DNA from: Callipepla californica brunnescens
Lineage: Eukaryota; Chordata; Aves; Galliformes; Odontophoridae
NCBI GenBank assembly: GCA_023055505.1
Contig: JALIRH010000002.1
Coordinates: 36,279,733-36,343,732 of the forward strand
Reading direction: 5' to 3'
DNA length: 64,000 nt
Position 1 is the first letter of the stretch; the number at the start of each line of letters is the position of its first letter. The notes beneath the pieces were generated by a model. It did no database searches, had not been told where the DNA came from, and saw only the letters and a program-made list of their open reading frames with translations. A program made the position numbers and the translations under genes. Positions 23,116 to 37,400 of this stretch are shown here, piece by piece.

Positions 23116-26100
23116 ATGTGTTAAACTTGGCAATTTCAAGCATCTTTAGAGTGTAAGTCAGGGTCTGTATCCATAAGGATACATTTAAGTTCAAAAGGTA
23201 CATCTGTAAAACACTGGAATTCAGTGTAGAATGTGGTCACATTAGCTGTGAAATCAGCCATATTAGAGAACAATTAAGGTTAAAGGAAGTTTTCTTCACC
23301 TGGGTATCTTTGTGATTTTGTCACCATGTTAACTCATTTACAAAGTTTCTCTCCTGTAGAGGTCCTCATTCCAAAAAACATCAGTCTGGGAGAACAACTG
23401 CTAATTCCCCCATTTCTTCACTTCCAGTAGCCTCACATGAGTGTGAAGAAGTAAAAAAGAAAGAAGTCTGCGATTGCTTGTTTTCAAAGGTAGCAATGTC
23501 CAGAACAGATTTTATTTACAGATCAGTACTGGCAAGAGATCTGACTCTTACACTGACCCCAGTGCAATTTAACGTTCAAGTTCAGCATCAGTTTTGAACT
23601 GTGATTCAAAATGAAATGGCAATCTCTCTTACAGAGCTGCTCCACTATTAAGTCAGCCAAGGTTTTTCCAGCCTGGGCTGGCTCAGAACAGCTCTGACTG
23701 TGATTTAAATGTAGACAACACAGAAATGCTCTCCACCATGTCTTCCCATGGCATTCAGTGGCCCTGAATTTCTGGCACTCTCCCTCTTTCCCTCAAAATT
23801 GCAGGGTTTTTATCTGATTAGCTCTAAGTGATCTTGATAACTACTCAGATCTAGTTATTTCTTGAATTCATTGCTTGGAGATCAAACATTACATCACAAG
23901 GACTTAATCCTGTTCCAAATGATGCCAAGGACAAAACTGCCATTGACTTCAGTGTGCAGGATAAAGCCATAAATCCTTAAACGCTGAGCGTCCAATTTTC
24001 AAATTAAAGCATAATGAACTTAATAGTAATGGATTGGAAGGCTGATACATTTTGTATCTCATATGAGATTCTACAACTGGGTTATAAACTCTTTTAAACT
24101 TTGATGCTTTGAGGGAGGGTCATTTTCTAGGAGCTCACATCATTATATATCAGGCCAGTACACAAAACACACAATGGAAGTGATACTGCCCTGACTGCAA
24201 ACAATGTCTTTGAAAAGCTTCAAACAATTTCTTGGTAAACAACTGATCGGGGTAATTACATTTTCTAATCTGAAATGGGGCTGTGACATTGTTTCAGGTA
24301 ACACATGAATCACGCTAAAGGGTTTTCCTCTGCTAGAGCTGGCTAGCTTATCTGAGCAAGCACTGGGCTAGGGATGGAGACCTAAGCCTGATGGAGTATT
24401 GTACTGGCACTGCAGGTAGTGGCTCCACACCTGCCCCCAAGAGTCCAATCCACTGCTACTTTGGGGCAGACAACTCGCCAGGTAGTTAATAGAAATTAAG
24501 ATACAGCAGGGCTGTGCCTAATGCCTCATAATCCCAACTCATTCTCTCAAGGAGATGAGGCATCAGCTGGACAACCTTGCTGTGTAACTGAAAGGTGCTG
24601 AGTCCAGGCGAGAGAGCTACAGCCTTGCTTAGCAGGAGAAGGCAAACATGACTTTGATGACTTGGCGCTTGCTAATGAGCACAAACGACCTAAAACACAA
24701 TGAGTGCGTCTCCCACCATCTCTAAGCCAAGCTGCCATGTAATGAAGTGGCTGCCAAATCCTCACCACTACCTGGGACTGTGTTAACAAACTAGTCCAAC
24801 ATTATTACACAAAGCATGATTAAGTACTTAGAAGAGGCAGCTCTAGTTTGCTGTTTTATTTGGTTTTGTTTTGAACAGTATTTACAATAGGAAAACTGCA
24901 ATGCGACCTGCCCCTGCAGTATTCTTTTCTTCTTCTATCTCTTGTCATAGATGTAATCTGTCCACTGCTTAATTTTTGTTATCATTGCCTTGGATATCTA
25001 CCAGCTATGATTGTCATGATTAAATCAGAATTAACTTAATTACAAAGAGCTTTGCTTAAGATAAACAATGAAGAGGTGATTCAGAACAGTGAGAACTGCA
25101 GTGCTGAGAATGTCTGGCAAAAGCCCTTCGAACAATTTGAGCCACTTTCTTTTTCCCTCACATACATTTTTTTTTAATTCTGATGTGTTGTTTTTTCCAA
25201 TCCCAGAAATTAGGTCAGTCTGTCACCTCGACGTCTGATCCTTGTAGTCAGCTACATCAGTGTCTTTGGCTGGGATTTCTCTTTACTGCCTTAAGCAACT
25301 ATGTATTTTGCTTCACTCCAAGCTTGATGATACTGATGGTCTGCCATGAGTCAGACACTGAGGGTTTTCCTTATTTCCTCCTCACGGTGAAATGAACAAA
25401 GGACATCAGGATTTGGCATGCTTCCCATGCTCATCTGCTGTAAGGTACTTCATCGTGGACACACAGTCATAGATAGAACTACAATGGTGGGAACTGTTTC
25501 ACCCCTCTTATTTGGCCTTGCAGATTAATGATTTTGGCATTGAATCTGTTCCAGCTGAATTCAACAGCAGAACTTCCATGGATTTTAGTATCAGGCCTTT
25601 CCTAATTAATAATAATAATCATACATTGCTGGCACAACAACAAATGATGTAGCCTCTTAAGAAGCCTTTAAAAAAAACTCAAACGTTTCCCCTCGCTTTT
25701 TGAGAGTGTACATAACAGGTACGTATGCCACACATAAACAGACAGCAAGGGACATTTCAGCATTTCAGGTGAAGAGACAAAGGCTTTCATGAATTTTACA
25801 AGATTTGCTTAAAAGTTCAGGAGCCAAGCTAAGTTTTTCAGAGGCCATGGTCTGTATATTCAGCTGTTTGAATCTCAGCCTGTGGCCAAACACTATCTCT
25901 TCTCCAGGGAGAAGCCTGGTAGAACTACCAGAGGAAGTATACAAATCCTGGTTTTACTCAAAATGCTACTTTCTCATAGACTACATGAGCATTCAGTACT
26001 ATCAGGAGGGAAAGAGACTTGGCATTCAGTACAAAATTCAAACTCTTGTGTTTTCTGCCACCTGTGCTAAAAAGAAATTTTTTCCAGACAATGAATGTTT

Positions 26101-26839
26101 CCTAATATTCCATGCACATATGCTCAATATTTCTTCTTGTTTTCCCATGGCTGGCAAAAGAGATAGACTCACAACCTATCAAGAGCTGGAATAGAGTCCT
26201 ACTTTTGGCACATATCTGTGGAATTATAGCAGAAAGGTTAAGATGAATAAACTTGCCCCTTATGGTGACAACTTCTATATCAAATTTTCTGTTTCCCTTA
26301 ATTGTTAAATATTTTCTTCACAGGACTGAAAATAACATGGTTAAGGTTATGTTCTTTCTTTCCACTGGTACTTTGCTCATTTTGCCCAGTGAAACAACCA
26401 CTTACAATCCCCTGCTGCTTTTTGATCTAACACAGGCCAGTATGCCCTTCTAAAGGAGTTAGACCCAGCCACATGTGTTAAGTGTCAGATAAATCCTGTC
26501 TGAAACTAAACACTTGCATATAGGTCCATTATAAAGCATGGCGTTTCTGTGGTGCAGGACCATTACAGAGCCAAAGCTATGGGATGTAGGCCAGCTTCTC
26601 ATCCATATGCTCCTGGCAAGAGCCAGAAAGTTAAAACTCAAAGCTAGATGTGCAGAAAGGACTTCTGGAGAACAGGATGGTGGATTTGTTGATGTTGCGT
26701 AACACTGTACATCTTTTCTGTGTGACAGAATCTTCATAAAGCTCAGCAGAACAAATAGAAAGTCCTTCCCATGGAACAGACAGAAGACCCTGTATGGTGA
26801 AGTCTGGCTAGAGTGAAAGCAGCTCTGCAGAATAGGATC
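23116..26839. other. Intergenic, no gene recognised
   Basis: Unique AT-rich sequence. Open frames such as 25805-26194 (129 codons) have no recognisable similarity. Two short motif clusters are described under findings (24201-24230 and about 24960-25090). Confidence 0.5.
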
Positions 26840-27473
26840 TGTGGTGGAAAAGTTTTTGAACATGAATCAGCAGTGCGCCCTTGAGGTAACGAGAGCTAAC
26901 CACATGCCAGGTTGCATTAGCAAGAGAGAAGCCAGCAGCTTGAGGGAAGTGGTTATTCCCTTCCAATTGGCATTTGCAAGGCCACTAAGTTTGGCATACT
27001 GTGTAATATCCAGTTTTGGGTTTCCCACTGAGAGACATTGGCATGCTAGACTAAGTCCAATGGACCACCACCAAGATTGTGCTGTAAGGCATTCAAGGAG
27101 CCTTGATGATAATCTTCAACTTCATGAAGTAATGTTACAAACAAGACAGAACCAGTCTTCTCCCACAGGTGGGAAACTAAAAGACAAACACTGATGGTGA
27201 CAAGCTGTAGTTCTCATCAAGTATAAGAAGGAAAAAAAACAAAAAAAACAAAAAAAAACAAAAAAAAAAAAAAAACCCACAAAACAGAGCAGGGAGGGGT
27301 GGTCAAAAGCAGCCAGGTTGTGGAATCTCCATCTTCAGAAATTTTCAGTGCTTGACTAGAGAAAGCCATATACAACCTCATCTGACTTTTAAGTTTGTTC
27401 AACTATGAGCAGAGAGATGGACTAGATGACCTCCAGTGGTTCTTTCCAATGTAAATTATTCTGTGATTCTATA
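26840..27473 (+). mobile_element. Old CR1 LINE copy (end of ORF2 plus 3' end), A-rich tract inside
   Basis: Plus-orientation and diverged. 26858-27060 still translates to a decayed CR1 ORF2 C-terminus (MNQQCALEVTRANHMPGCIS, related to MSQQCALVAKKANGILRCIK in the copy at 45485-46198). 27310-27473 matches a CR1 3' end (AGGTTGTGGAATCTCCATCT, GGACTAGATGACCTCCAGTG, ATTATTCTGTGATTCTATA). An A-rich tract with C interruptions at 27231-27277 interrupts it. Not functional. Confidence 0.85.
27231..27277 (+). repeat. A-rich tract (AAAAAAAC-type)
   Basis: Runs of 7-15 A separated by single C, inside the CR1 copy. Confidence 0.85.
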
Positions 27474-30400
27474 AATAAGGTAGAGATTGTAAGGAAAAGG
27501 ACTTAAATCAGATTCAGGAGTGGCATGAGTCTTTCCTGTGTTGAGAGAACAAGCCTGCAGGCTGTTAATACCGCTGACCTCCTAAGGGCTGAGTGATTGA
27601 AAACCACACTTGGATGCAGCAGAGCATGTGTTCCTGGCACAGTGCTCGCATTGAGCCCTTCCCAAGTTTCTGTAAGCAATGGCTTTATCTGGGCGGAGTG
27701 CTGTCACTCAGGCATTTTTTCCTTCATTTTTCCTGCACTCCTTGTCATCAGAGTACATGAAAACCAGTCTGTTAAAAGAACTCACCAAAAATTCACACTT
27801 CAAGAAAAGGAGTGTGATTGTTTGCAAGAGTTTTAATTTTTTTTTGTACAATTCTAATTTCTCAGAAAAATCACTCATGTCTTTGGCAACCAAAATATTG
27901 TGCAAGTAGAACGTACTGATCACCCACAAATAACTACTGCTAGCCTGAAATAGAACAATCAACAGCAAGGAAAAAAAAAAGCTTCATACTAGAAATATCT
28001 CTTTCTTTTAGCTTAAAATGATTCTATGGGAGAGAAATAAAGATCCATGCATTAACAATTCAGGTGACCTCAGAAAGTAAAGGACTGAAGTGAAAACATT
28101 TATTATGGTGGATAATTTAAACTGGTGAGATGTATGCTCTACTAACTAATAAAAGTGAAGTTTTGATATATTACTTAGTACAGTTTTATTTGACAATCAG
28201 CCAGCTGCATTATATACACAATATACCCCCTTACTTCTATTGATCCAACATTCATTGTACTGATTTTAAAAAAATACATTTTGTTCAATCTGTAGACTGA
28301 TCAGCTGAGGACAAAGAAACGTTTTTGATAATACCAGCCCTTCTAGGGAAGCCAATAGACTAATGTAACTGTCTTTTTATTTTCTATTCCATAGCAAATT
28401 TGGAGTAGGGTTTTTCTTCCATAAGAAGGGGTTCTTATGCAACCCTGCTTATTTTTCAGAGTTGACACCTATGAGAGGAGTAAGAACCTATGACAAAAGT
28501 ATTAAACAAGGTAGTGACTATTAAATTCATTAGAATATATGTGATCTTACCTCATGAAGTTCATTGATTGATTTTTTAAAGTCCCTAAATTTTAACATTT
28601 CAAAGGAGTTCCATGTTTTTGTGTCTCCATTACAGGAATGTCATTTTGTGTTAATTCTCATATTTCATCAGGTTTAGAATTTGACACTGACATGCCACAG
28701 TTAGCCATCTTGCTTGTAGGAGAAAAGACAGAAGTATTTACACCAAAAAATGAGGCTCACATTGGGAAACTCCACAATCCTGGTCCACATTCAGTCTGAG
28801 CTGTAGTCTATTAGTCCAACGGAGCTCCAACTCCCACGTTCTGATGAGCCAGACTCAAGATATCTTCTGGGGACCATACTATCAACCTGATCTTTCCAGA
28901 TGTTGAGAAAGGAAGCTCTGATCATCACAGTGCAGGTGTGACCAGGCTTTACCCTTAGCAAAGCACAGCTGAAACCAAGCCTATGGCTAGTGTGTGACTG
29001 ACATGTTGAGTCTCAGGTAGAGTAATGCAAATGGCCTTAGCTAGCAGTGGAAGAAGCCTCAAGGTGGTCAAAATTTCAAACACAACTGAGAAATTTGTCC
29101 TCTTTTAAGCAGACATTTTATAAGCTTCATTACAATGTCTTCTACTTCATTGGTTTTATTTTTAGTTTGATTTGGGGTTCAGTTCCTCCCTAGTCCTTAT
29201 ATTATTTCCATATACACAACTACTTTCTCTCTGAAACTCATTGCAGTGAACATATTCAGTTCAAAACCAGTCATTATTTGCAAGGGAACGAAACTCTAAA
29301 GAGTTTCTTAGTCTTTAAGACTGGGAACTCAAAAATCCACGTGTTATATGTAATAAGGCACACAAGAAAAGTTAGCTCACGTATCCCAAGCTCTTATCTA
29401 AGTAGCCTGCAGTGTTGAGCAAGTCATACACATTTTAATGCATAGTGACACACATAACAGTCTTTTTGAAATGCATGGCAGAAAAAAAACAGTGATTTCA
29501 CTAACAGTAAGTCTCAGTTCAGAGCTGGCAAACTTGGAGAAAAAAAATGAAGCAAAAGTATTCTAAAGTTTTCAAGCTAGAACAAAAAGCACCTTAAAGG
29601 CTCTATATCAAAAGTGAAAACTGAAGCTGGCAGTTAACTCCACCTTCATGCGTACTTCTAACCTTTACACCAGTATACTGACCAGTTTCTTCAAATACAA
29701 TAGAAACTCTGCCACTTTGAAGATAAGCCCTCACAGTTTGCTTAAAACAATAATTCTGTACTTTCTTTCCTGTTTCTAGATTTATTTTAAGCATTAGTAT
29801 AAAATGTCAGAGCCTGATAGCAGCCAGATCAGTTTGTATAAAAATCGACTGCCTGTTTGTAGTATATTACGGGCTATATTTGACACAGGAAAGCACTTAA
29901 TCATGAATGCTATCAGCATACCACACCCATCTTTGTAAGTGCCTTATAAGCTAGATTTATCACTGTGAACTTGAACTGGACAGAGACAAGTAATGATGCG
30001 TAGCGTGAAGCCCTTCTGCTGAGGTAGGGTTAAAAGTGTTTCGTCCACAATAGACTTTCAGAAGGCAGGCTCGTGTCTGTCAGCTGCATAGAAGTAGTAG
30101 GCCCTGTGCTCTTTTGCTTCGTGCTGAGGGCCTACTTCCACTAAAGTAATCAGGTCTTGGTGCAGATAATGGTGCAGATAAGAGTGAGAAGAAAGAATTT
30201 CCCTCAAACTGATGGTCACACAGATTTAGCACTTTAAATATCTTCTACCTTGGGCTTGCTTTTTTCTGCCCAGCAGAACTAACAGCCCTTTGGTACTTAA
30301 ACACCACATAATCCTTGCTATGTGTTACATATATTTTCATTTCAAATATAGGAACTATTATGCTTATTCTATGTTTGGAGTTCTAATGTACATTTTTTTG

Positions 30401-31140
30401 GATGGGCACACTTCAAGGAGGGAGAGGGAACTGAGTCAGGGAGAATGTGGAGACAAGGTGGACTTGGAAGGCTGCTCCCACCTCCCTGCCAGCTACCAGT
30501 CTCTACAGCAGCCAGCCCACTAGGGACAGAGCAGTACAGCAGCCCCATGGACAGGGGCTGAATCAGAGACGTCCTTCTCACTTCAGTAGAATGTGTCAAG
30601 GTATCAAAATCTTTGTGAGAGGAGCAAATAGAAGGGCTACAAAAAATAAATCAGCGTTTGCAAAAGCTGTGACAATCAGTTTGAGATTTGCAGTATACAT
30701 TCAAACTTTTGGGTACATGAGAGGGAGCTCAGTAAGGTTTTTATGTGATTTGACAGCTGCACAGTTAGGAACTAGGTTTTCAAATCTGAGCCCTTAGACA
30801 CTGACTCCATTAGAGGAGAGGAATTTGGCTTCAGTTTTATTAGAATATTAGTTAAACCTAAATTCAATCAGTTTTTCCATGTAGAGGAAAACAAAGCATT
30901 TTTTACGCTGAGTAACCTCCAAACTTAAACAATACTTCCTGAAATACTGCTAAACTCTGGAACACTTTGAAAACAAAAATTTCTGTTCTTAGTAAATCAT
31001 ATCTCTTTCCACAAATGCCTCTAATTAAGCTTGAACACGAAAACTACTGATCACTAGCACCCATTTCAGCCGTTCAAGAGTTGTACTAGCAGCAAAACAC
31101 TAATATTCCTTAAGCAAACATTGCCTTATTTTCACAAAAT
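27474..31140. other. Intergenic, no gene or transposon recognised
   Basis: AT-rich unique DNA with scattered A- and T-runs (for example 27970-27979). No supported gene. Confidence 0.5.
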
Positions 31141-31440
31141 TACAGAATCACAGAGGTTAGAAGGGACTTGAAGAGATTATCAAGTCCAATGTCCATGCCC
31201 ATACACATGCAGGTACCCTACAATAGGTTGCACACATTGGCATCCAGACAGGCCTTGAGTATCTCCATAGAAGGAGAGTCTACAACATTTCTGGGCAGCC
31301 TGTGCCAGTGCCCTGTCACTCTACTGTACAGAAGTTCTTCCACATGTTTGTATGGAACTTCTTATGTTCAAGTTTTAAGTCACTGCTCCTTGCCCTATCA
31401 CCTGGCCTTTTCAGTGAGAAAAGGCTCTAGTTTCCAGAAG
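31141..31440 (-). mobile_element. CR1 LINE 3' fragment
   Basis: Minus orientation: TACAGAATCACAGAGGTTAG, AAGGGACTTGAAGAGATTAT, CAGGCCTTGAGTATCTCCAT AGAAGGAGAGTCTACAAC, and CTGGGCAGCCTGTGCCAGTG, then the CACTGCTCCTTGCCCTATCA block typical of CR1 3' regions. Confidence 0.9.
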
Positions 31441-32544
31441 TCAGTTTTATGCCTCAGCTGAAAAATACATCTATCAGAGGACTGTGCCCACACCTGGTGG
31501 GGACAGACTTCTCTGCTGTGACTCAGAGGGCAGCATGCTACTCACTGTGCTGTCATCAGTGCTTCCTGGAGCACCCATTACCTAGGTGGGGTCTCCAGGT
31601 GGCCCGGCCTTGACAACTTGGGATGAGGTAGTATGGCTGCAAACTAAATAAAGACAGAAACCAGCTAATCAAATTCAAAGGGATGTAACAGGGAGGCATA
31701 ATTTGAATTTCAGTAAATTAAGGTCATTCTAATTTAAGACTTGACTCTTACCCCACAGTGCAAAACAGACATCTATGCATTCACAAAATTTGTTGTGGAT
31801 TTTATTAACATACAATTAAAATACAATATACAAAAATATATTCATAAGAATATACTTTTGGACTGCATAGTGCTGCATCAGAAAGAAGTTAGGGGTTTGG
31901 TACTCAGCACCAAAAAGCAGCATGACACTAGGAAGTGTGTCCTAAGAAGTATTTTCCTTACCTTGTCATTGTATCCTTCAATTTTTTACTCACAGAAGTG
32001 ATTAGTGAACATACAACCAATTCACATCTTAAAAAATATAGATACATTGTTGGCTGAACCTGGTAACAAAGACTAGGGACTACCAATTCATTCACAAGGG
32101 GTAGTTATCTACACTTACTAAGTTCAAAACAAGGTATAGGAAAAAAAAAAATCCATTAATGAGACATTGCTGGTATCCAGGACCTTACATCAAACACTAA
32201 ATTAGAAAGAGAAAAATCAGGATAAAGTGGAGCCACAGAACTATTAAGACCCTCACTCAGCTCAGGGCCACTAACTGTTAGCTTTGGGAAAAGCAGGTTG
32301 AGGATTCTGAAAAGTCTCAGGGCCAATACATTGAAAGCACAAGTAGTAAAGTACAGTGATTTTGAAATCCTGGGAATTCAGTGACAGGTCTCATCCGCTG
32401 GGTGATCTCTGAATTTCCCCAAAGCGTTTTTTAGAAAATAATTTTATTTTAATGCACAATACCCTATCTAAAGGCTATTATTTAGATCTAAAAGATCTAA
32501 AAAACAGAAAAAGCACAGACTTTTGGGAAATACAGGCAGTACTT
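31441..32544. other. Intergenic, no gene recognised
   Basis: The first about 180 bases may be a diverged continuation of the CR1 copy to the left. The remainder is unique and AT-rich. Confidence 0.45.
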
Positions 32545-32642
32545 ACAGAAACACAGAATTGCATGGGTTGGAAGGGACCTCTAGACATCATCAAAGTCCA
32601 ACCCCCCTGCCGAAGCAGGCTCCCTAGACTAGTCTGCATGAA
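32545..32642 (-). mobile_element. CR1 LINE 3' fragment
   Basis: Minus orientation: CAGAAACACAGAATTGCATG, GGTTGGAAGGGACCTCTAGA, AAAGTCCAACCCCCCTGCCG and AAGCAGGCTCCCTAGAC. Short CR1-Y/C-like end. Confidence 0.88.
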
Positions 32643-33751
32643 ATTGCTGGACCAGCTACTTACCCTTGAATTCCTAACCCCATCATCCATGATGCAAGCT
32701 GCATTTCAGGGTTTTGGGGACAGATTTATTCTTAAGAGTACATTGTGACCCACAGTTAATGACACAGAAACAAACAAACAAAAAAGATTGTATCTAGTAA
32801 TCACTCCTAAAGTTACAGAGATTGATTAGCCTCCTTCATGTTTTCTTCTTTTTCTTTTAAGTGAGCTTGCATCATCTTTTTATCTAATCTCTTTTTGCTG
32901 AAGAAAGTCAACCTCCAAAATATCTCTGCTTCCATTACAGAGAAGCTAAAAATCAGCTGGAAAGGGACATCATTATGTGAATACCTGGGAGATCAGGGGC
33001 CTGAAATGAAGGCCTAAGCAGTTATTTACCTTCTACCATCTTACTATGTAGTACATCAAAGAGAAAAGACTTCCCCCTCCCCTAAGCACTTACTGTAAAA
33101 TTCAAGGGATAAAGCAATAGTGATAGCCATATAAAAGAAACTGAGAGATGTTAAAAGTCATCTCCACTGCCACATGCACCACATCAGGCTCCAAACCCAC
33201 GTATGACCTAAATTCACATCATTACTTCAGCACTTTGTACTTGTTGCTGCAGATTCTGAAGACTACCCCAGGCTTAGTGTAACAGCATTGGTTACCTCAG
33301 GGTATGCCAAGGAGTTTCCTCTGCACATAAGAGCATCCAGCACACACAAAGAACTCCTTACTTCTACTCAGCACACACTTATCAATTCAGCTAACCTTTT
33401 AAACCCCACCCAGTATAAGCAGCAGCTCAATGAACAGCAGGTGAAGCAAATGACCAATCATGTAGTGGCACTCACCAAGCCATAGAGAATGGAAACATCC
33501 ATTATTAGCATCTTCACAAAGACCCCATGAGAAGAGCTACCACTTACATGTGCATGCTTCAGCTCAGATCCATCTGTGCTAAGGTATGACTGTTATGTTG
33601 AGGGAGTGCTGTTTCATATGGTTAATGGTTTGATTTGTTAGCTAATGCAGTCTTGTGCCTGCAGCATTGGTGCTAGCAGGAGCACTATGAGCTTCGTGCT
33701 CCAATTTCTCTGGTTGGAACCTGCAGCTGGAGGCTCCTGGAGTCATTGAAG
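32643..33751. other. Intergenic, no gene recognised
   Basis: Unique AT-rich sequence. No supported coding or RNA feature. Confidence 0.5.
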
Positions 33752-33866
33752 AGAATCATAGAGTATACTGAGTTAGAAGGGACCTGCAAGGATCGTTGAT
33801 TCCAATTCCTGCCTCTACATAGGACCATGCAAATTTCAAACCATGTCTGACTGCATTGTGCCTTTG
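33752..33866 (-). mobile_element. CR1-F-like LINE 3' fragment
   Basis: Reverse complement of the same subfamily seen at 2355-2664: AGAATCATAGAGTATACTGA, GTTAGAAGGGACCTGCAAGG, then the CTCTACATAGGACCATGCAA and ATGTCTGA segments. Confidence 0.85.
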
Positions 33867-34450
33867 TCCAAAGGACTTAGGAGATGGTGCTGAAGTGCCA
33901 CAAAGCAGGAATGTGTCTCACAGAATTGACAAGTGTGGTGGAGGCAAGTTTAGTGCAGAACTGTTACTTACTATGTATTCTGTAGAGTGTCCGTGGTCTT
34001 CACAAGAGCTAACCAGCATTGCTGGGGCAGTGTAAGCAGCAGACAGGAAAATACCAAGTATTCATAACTATAACAATTTTGTAGATGGAAGCAGATCCTT
34101 ATCAAGCTACCTAAAGAGCATATCTCTGTTGACCAGCACCAAGATTAAACATAAAAATTGCCCTACAGTTCCAGAACAGGGTAGCTAGCTGGCTTCAGTG
34201 TATAAAACCCTGGCACATTATTTTCCTGGCCAAGAATTTAGCATTCAGCTATCACCATCATGCTAGTAATGGTAGAGATTGATGAGTGAAATACCCCAGT
34301 ATCTTCTGGGGAATGATGATGCTGCCACTTCTGCCAAATCCTTTCCATTCCATTTCTCAGCTTTCACTTCTTTATAATCATTATTTCAGCTGAGCCACAG
34401 AGTTTTCCAGGGATAAGTGAAGTCCAAATTCCTAAAATTAAACAAAAACA

Positions 34451-34472
34451 AAAAAAAAAAAAAAAAAAAAAA
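34451..34472 (+). repeat. A22 tract
   Basis: Uninterrupted A-run after an AAAACA-rich lead. No retrocopy body was recognised on its 5' side. Similar A-runs occur at 14802-14819, 48954-48973 and 55653-55673. Confidence 0.85.
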
Positions 34473-37400
34473 GGAATGCAAACAGAGAGAGCGGAGAAAA
34501 AAAAAGGTCTGAAGGAAAAACAGATCTTTCTGCACTACAACACAGTCAAAACAAAACACACCCACACTCCCCACTTTGTAGTTCACTTTTATGTAGAGCT
34601 GTGTCCAGCAGCTGGAAGCTGTCTTGCTGTTTGCACTATGTACTGGGATGTGCCAGAGATTCCCTCTTACTCCCCTGGGTGGGATGTAAAGAATTCCTCT
34701 GCTCATAGCTGGCATTCCTGCTGCACTTAGTCACTTCGTAGCCCAGACAATAATGACAAAGTCTTGTCCAAACACTCTGAGATAGTGCAATTTATTTTTC
34801 TAATGATATAATTATGAAAATGCCCATTGGATATGAAGCTTCCTGGCCAAAACTTGTGTTAAAACCCCATAGCTCATACTCACCACCTGCACTTAAGAGA
34901 CATACTTGGCCGACCCACTTTCTCAAGGCTAATTATTCAAGCCTGAGGAAGAGGGCCCAAATTCACAGCACAGGTGTTGCAACAAATGAGCTCCTGAAGA
35001 TGCAGTCATCATGTGTTCCTTCCTCCTGGTGGCAACCAGAATAAGCACCAAACTGCTGTGTTGGGTTTTGTTCCTAAACATAAGCCCTCACAATACTTTA
35101 CCAGAGCTTTGGCAGAACATCTCAACTTTGCTGTGTTTGTGCTGCAGTGGCAGGACACAAACAGAATTTTTTTTACTGAGGCCATTAGTTGGAAATGCAA
35201 ATATTAGTCGAAACTGAACATGGGTCACAAGCCGCCAAACCTGTACTTCTATTTGGAAGACATTACCAGATAGAGGAAAACAAATATCATGTGGTTGCTG
35301 TAGTGTGAGACCCTGATGGAACCCAATGGGAGGAAGAAGTGCACCAGGGCTCTGTGTACATTGGAGGCATGCAGGGTGTTAGCCCTGTTATGCAGTCTGA
35401 AGTCATCAGCTATGATTGCATTACAGTTTTTTACATATCAAAAATCTCAGCAAGCTTCTCTCCATACTTCTCGCTCACTCAAGGCTTCCTCCTTTCCATA
35501 CAAAACTCCCCACAGAAAATCCTTTCTGTTCTCAAGATGTATTTAATGTGTAGCAGCTTGTCAATACCTGGGTTTTAGATATTTCATTCAGCAATTTATA
35601 GTTTGATATGTCCCAGAATCTGATGAAGGAAATTTGGAATTAGAGGACAGCAAGTCTGATATGGCTTCCAGCCTGTGCTGAGATAGTCTAAATAAAATAA
35701 TAGTATTAATTTCTCCACACTGTAATACTTTCACAGTAGTTTTTTGGTGTTGTAGCCCATGAGTGATAGAGTCAGCTTCTCTACAGAGCAATGAATACTT
35801 TCATAATCAGGTCAAACCCACGGATTAGTCCTTGAATTCCTGGTCTCAGATCTCAGTGCTGCTTCACTGTGTCCCAGTCTCTCTGATTTTATATACACTA
35901 AACAAATAAATAAACAAGCAGAAAAACTGCCCCATTCCCAGAAGGTCTTTATGTCCTTAGAACAGAAAAGAAACCTCTTAATACTGCTGAAATGTTTAGT
36001 GCAAAGAAAAGATTATTTTTTGTTCTGTCTCTCCAACCTCTATCTGAAAGCACAGACCCTGCAAAAATTGCCTGTGCTTCTATTTGTCCATACAGGAGTT
36101 TGGATTCTGGATCACTTGGAATATATCTGCACATTTCACACACAGATAAGAGCTCTGCTTTCTGCAAACAAAAACAAAAAACAAACCTAGATGCAGAGTA
36201 TCTATAGGATAAGCTTTGGATATTGTTTTACTATAAAAAGATACATGTGAGTGCACACTTAGGACACCAGAACAGGCTAAGAGGATATGTGTGCATGGTA
36301 TACACTAACACGGACACCATTTGTGTTCAGCGTGTTCCTAAGCAAGCCGTTGGCTTTTAGCCAAATACAAACACAAGAATAATGAAGTCACTTACTGGAA
36401 CTGGCCTACTGATTCACTTTGGGGCAGTTTTACCACTCGGCCCAATACTCAGGCAACAAATGAGTCCTTTTCCTGAGCTGGAAGGCGAGAGGAGGTGCCA
36501 GCTGGGGCCAGAGGCAGCCAGTTCCTCAGGGTGAGATGGGATGGGGAACAGCAGGCTGCAGGGTAGGGAGCTCACTGCAGAGCGTAGCCAGGCCTTGTCA
36601 AAGGAGGCACCAGTTATTCATCTATCTATCCAAATGTGCGTTAAAACACAGGCCATTGGTTACAAAGCACAAACACACTAACATTCAGTCAATTATTTAA
36701 GTGATGTTTACTTGGTTAATAAAAAACAGTTTTTTATATATGTCTTCAGACATCCTAAACACATTCTTGCTCTGAAAGACACCTTTCCATGCAGCTAGGA
36801 TTATCCTTCCTTTGTACATCAATGTCTCATTTGTTTGTTTTGATTTTTTTTTTTATTTTTAGAAAAACAAAAGCAAAAGCCAGAGTGCAATCCTGTCAGA
36901 AACGTAGGAAGTGGTGATACATAACATAATAAATCTGCGTCCTTTGCAAAAGCTTTAAGCAGTACAGCAGCTGCAGCACTGTGTAACCAAAGCCAGAGGT
37001 GCCATGACGTGTCTGCTGATGGGTACAGGACATCTTGTTCCATTAATGAGAATTCCAAGAGCTGTTATCAAAAGCCTCTGTATCATCACACTTCACAGTA
37101 TACAATACTAAAAACTATTTCTCTGTGTTCTGTTGTTTTCTTCCTTCTTCCTAATGAATTTCCCAGTAGTGTTACACCAAGCACATATTTGATGTGGTAA
37201 CTGAACATCCTTTAAGGGAGAATGAGGTATTGATGGTTGTATGGATCCAGAATTAGGCAGCTGAGATGCTCAAACAATCCTCTTTGCCCGCTCTAATTGC
37301 ACTATACTTACAGCAACTGTCCATCAATACATAACTACAATAAAAAGTGCCAGCTTCATTTTTTTTTCTCATACACTGAAGAAATACGTAATCTGTTAAG

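Noticed and set aside
34451..34472. A22 tract as the tail of a processed pseudogene
   Set aside because: No coding or RNA body, target-site duplication or poly(A) signal could be identified on the 5' side.
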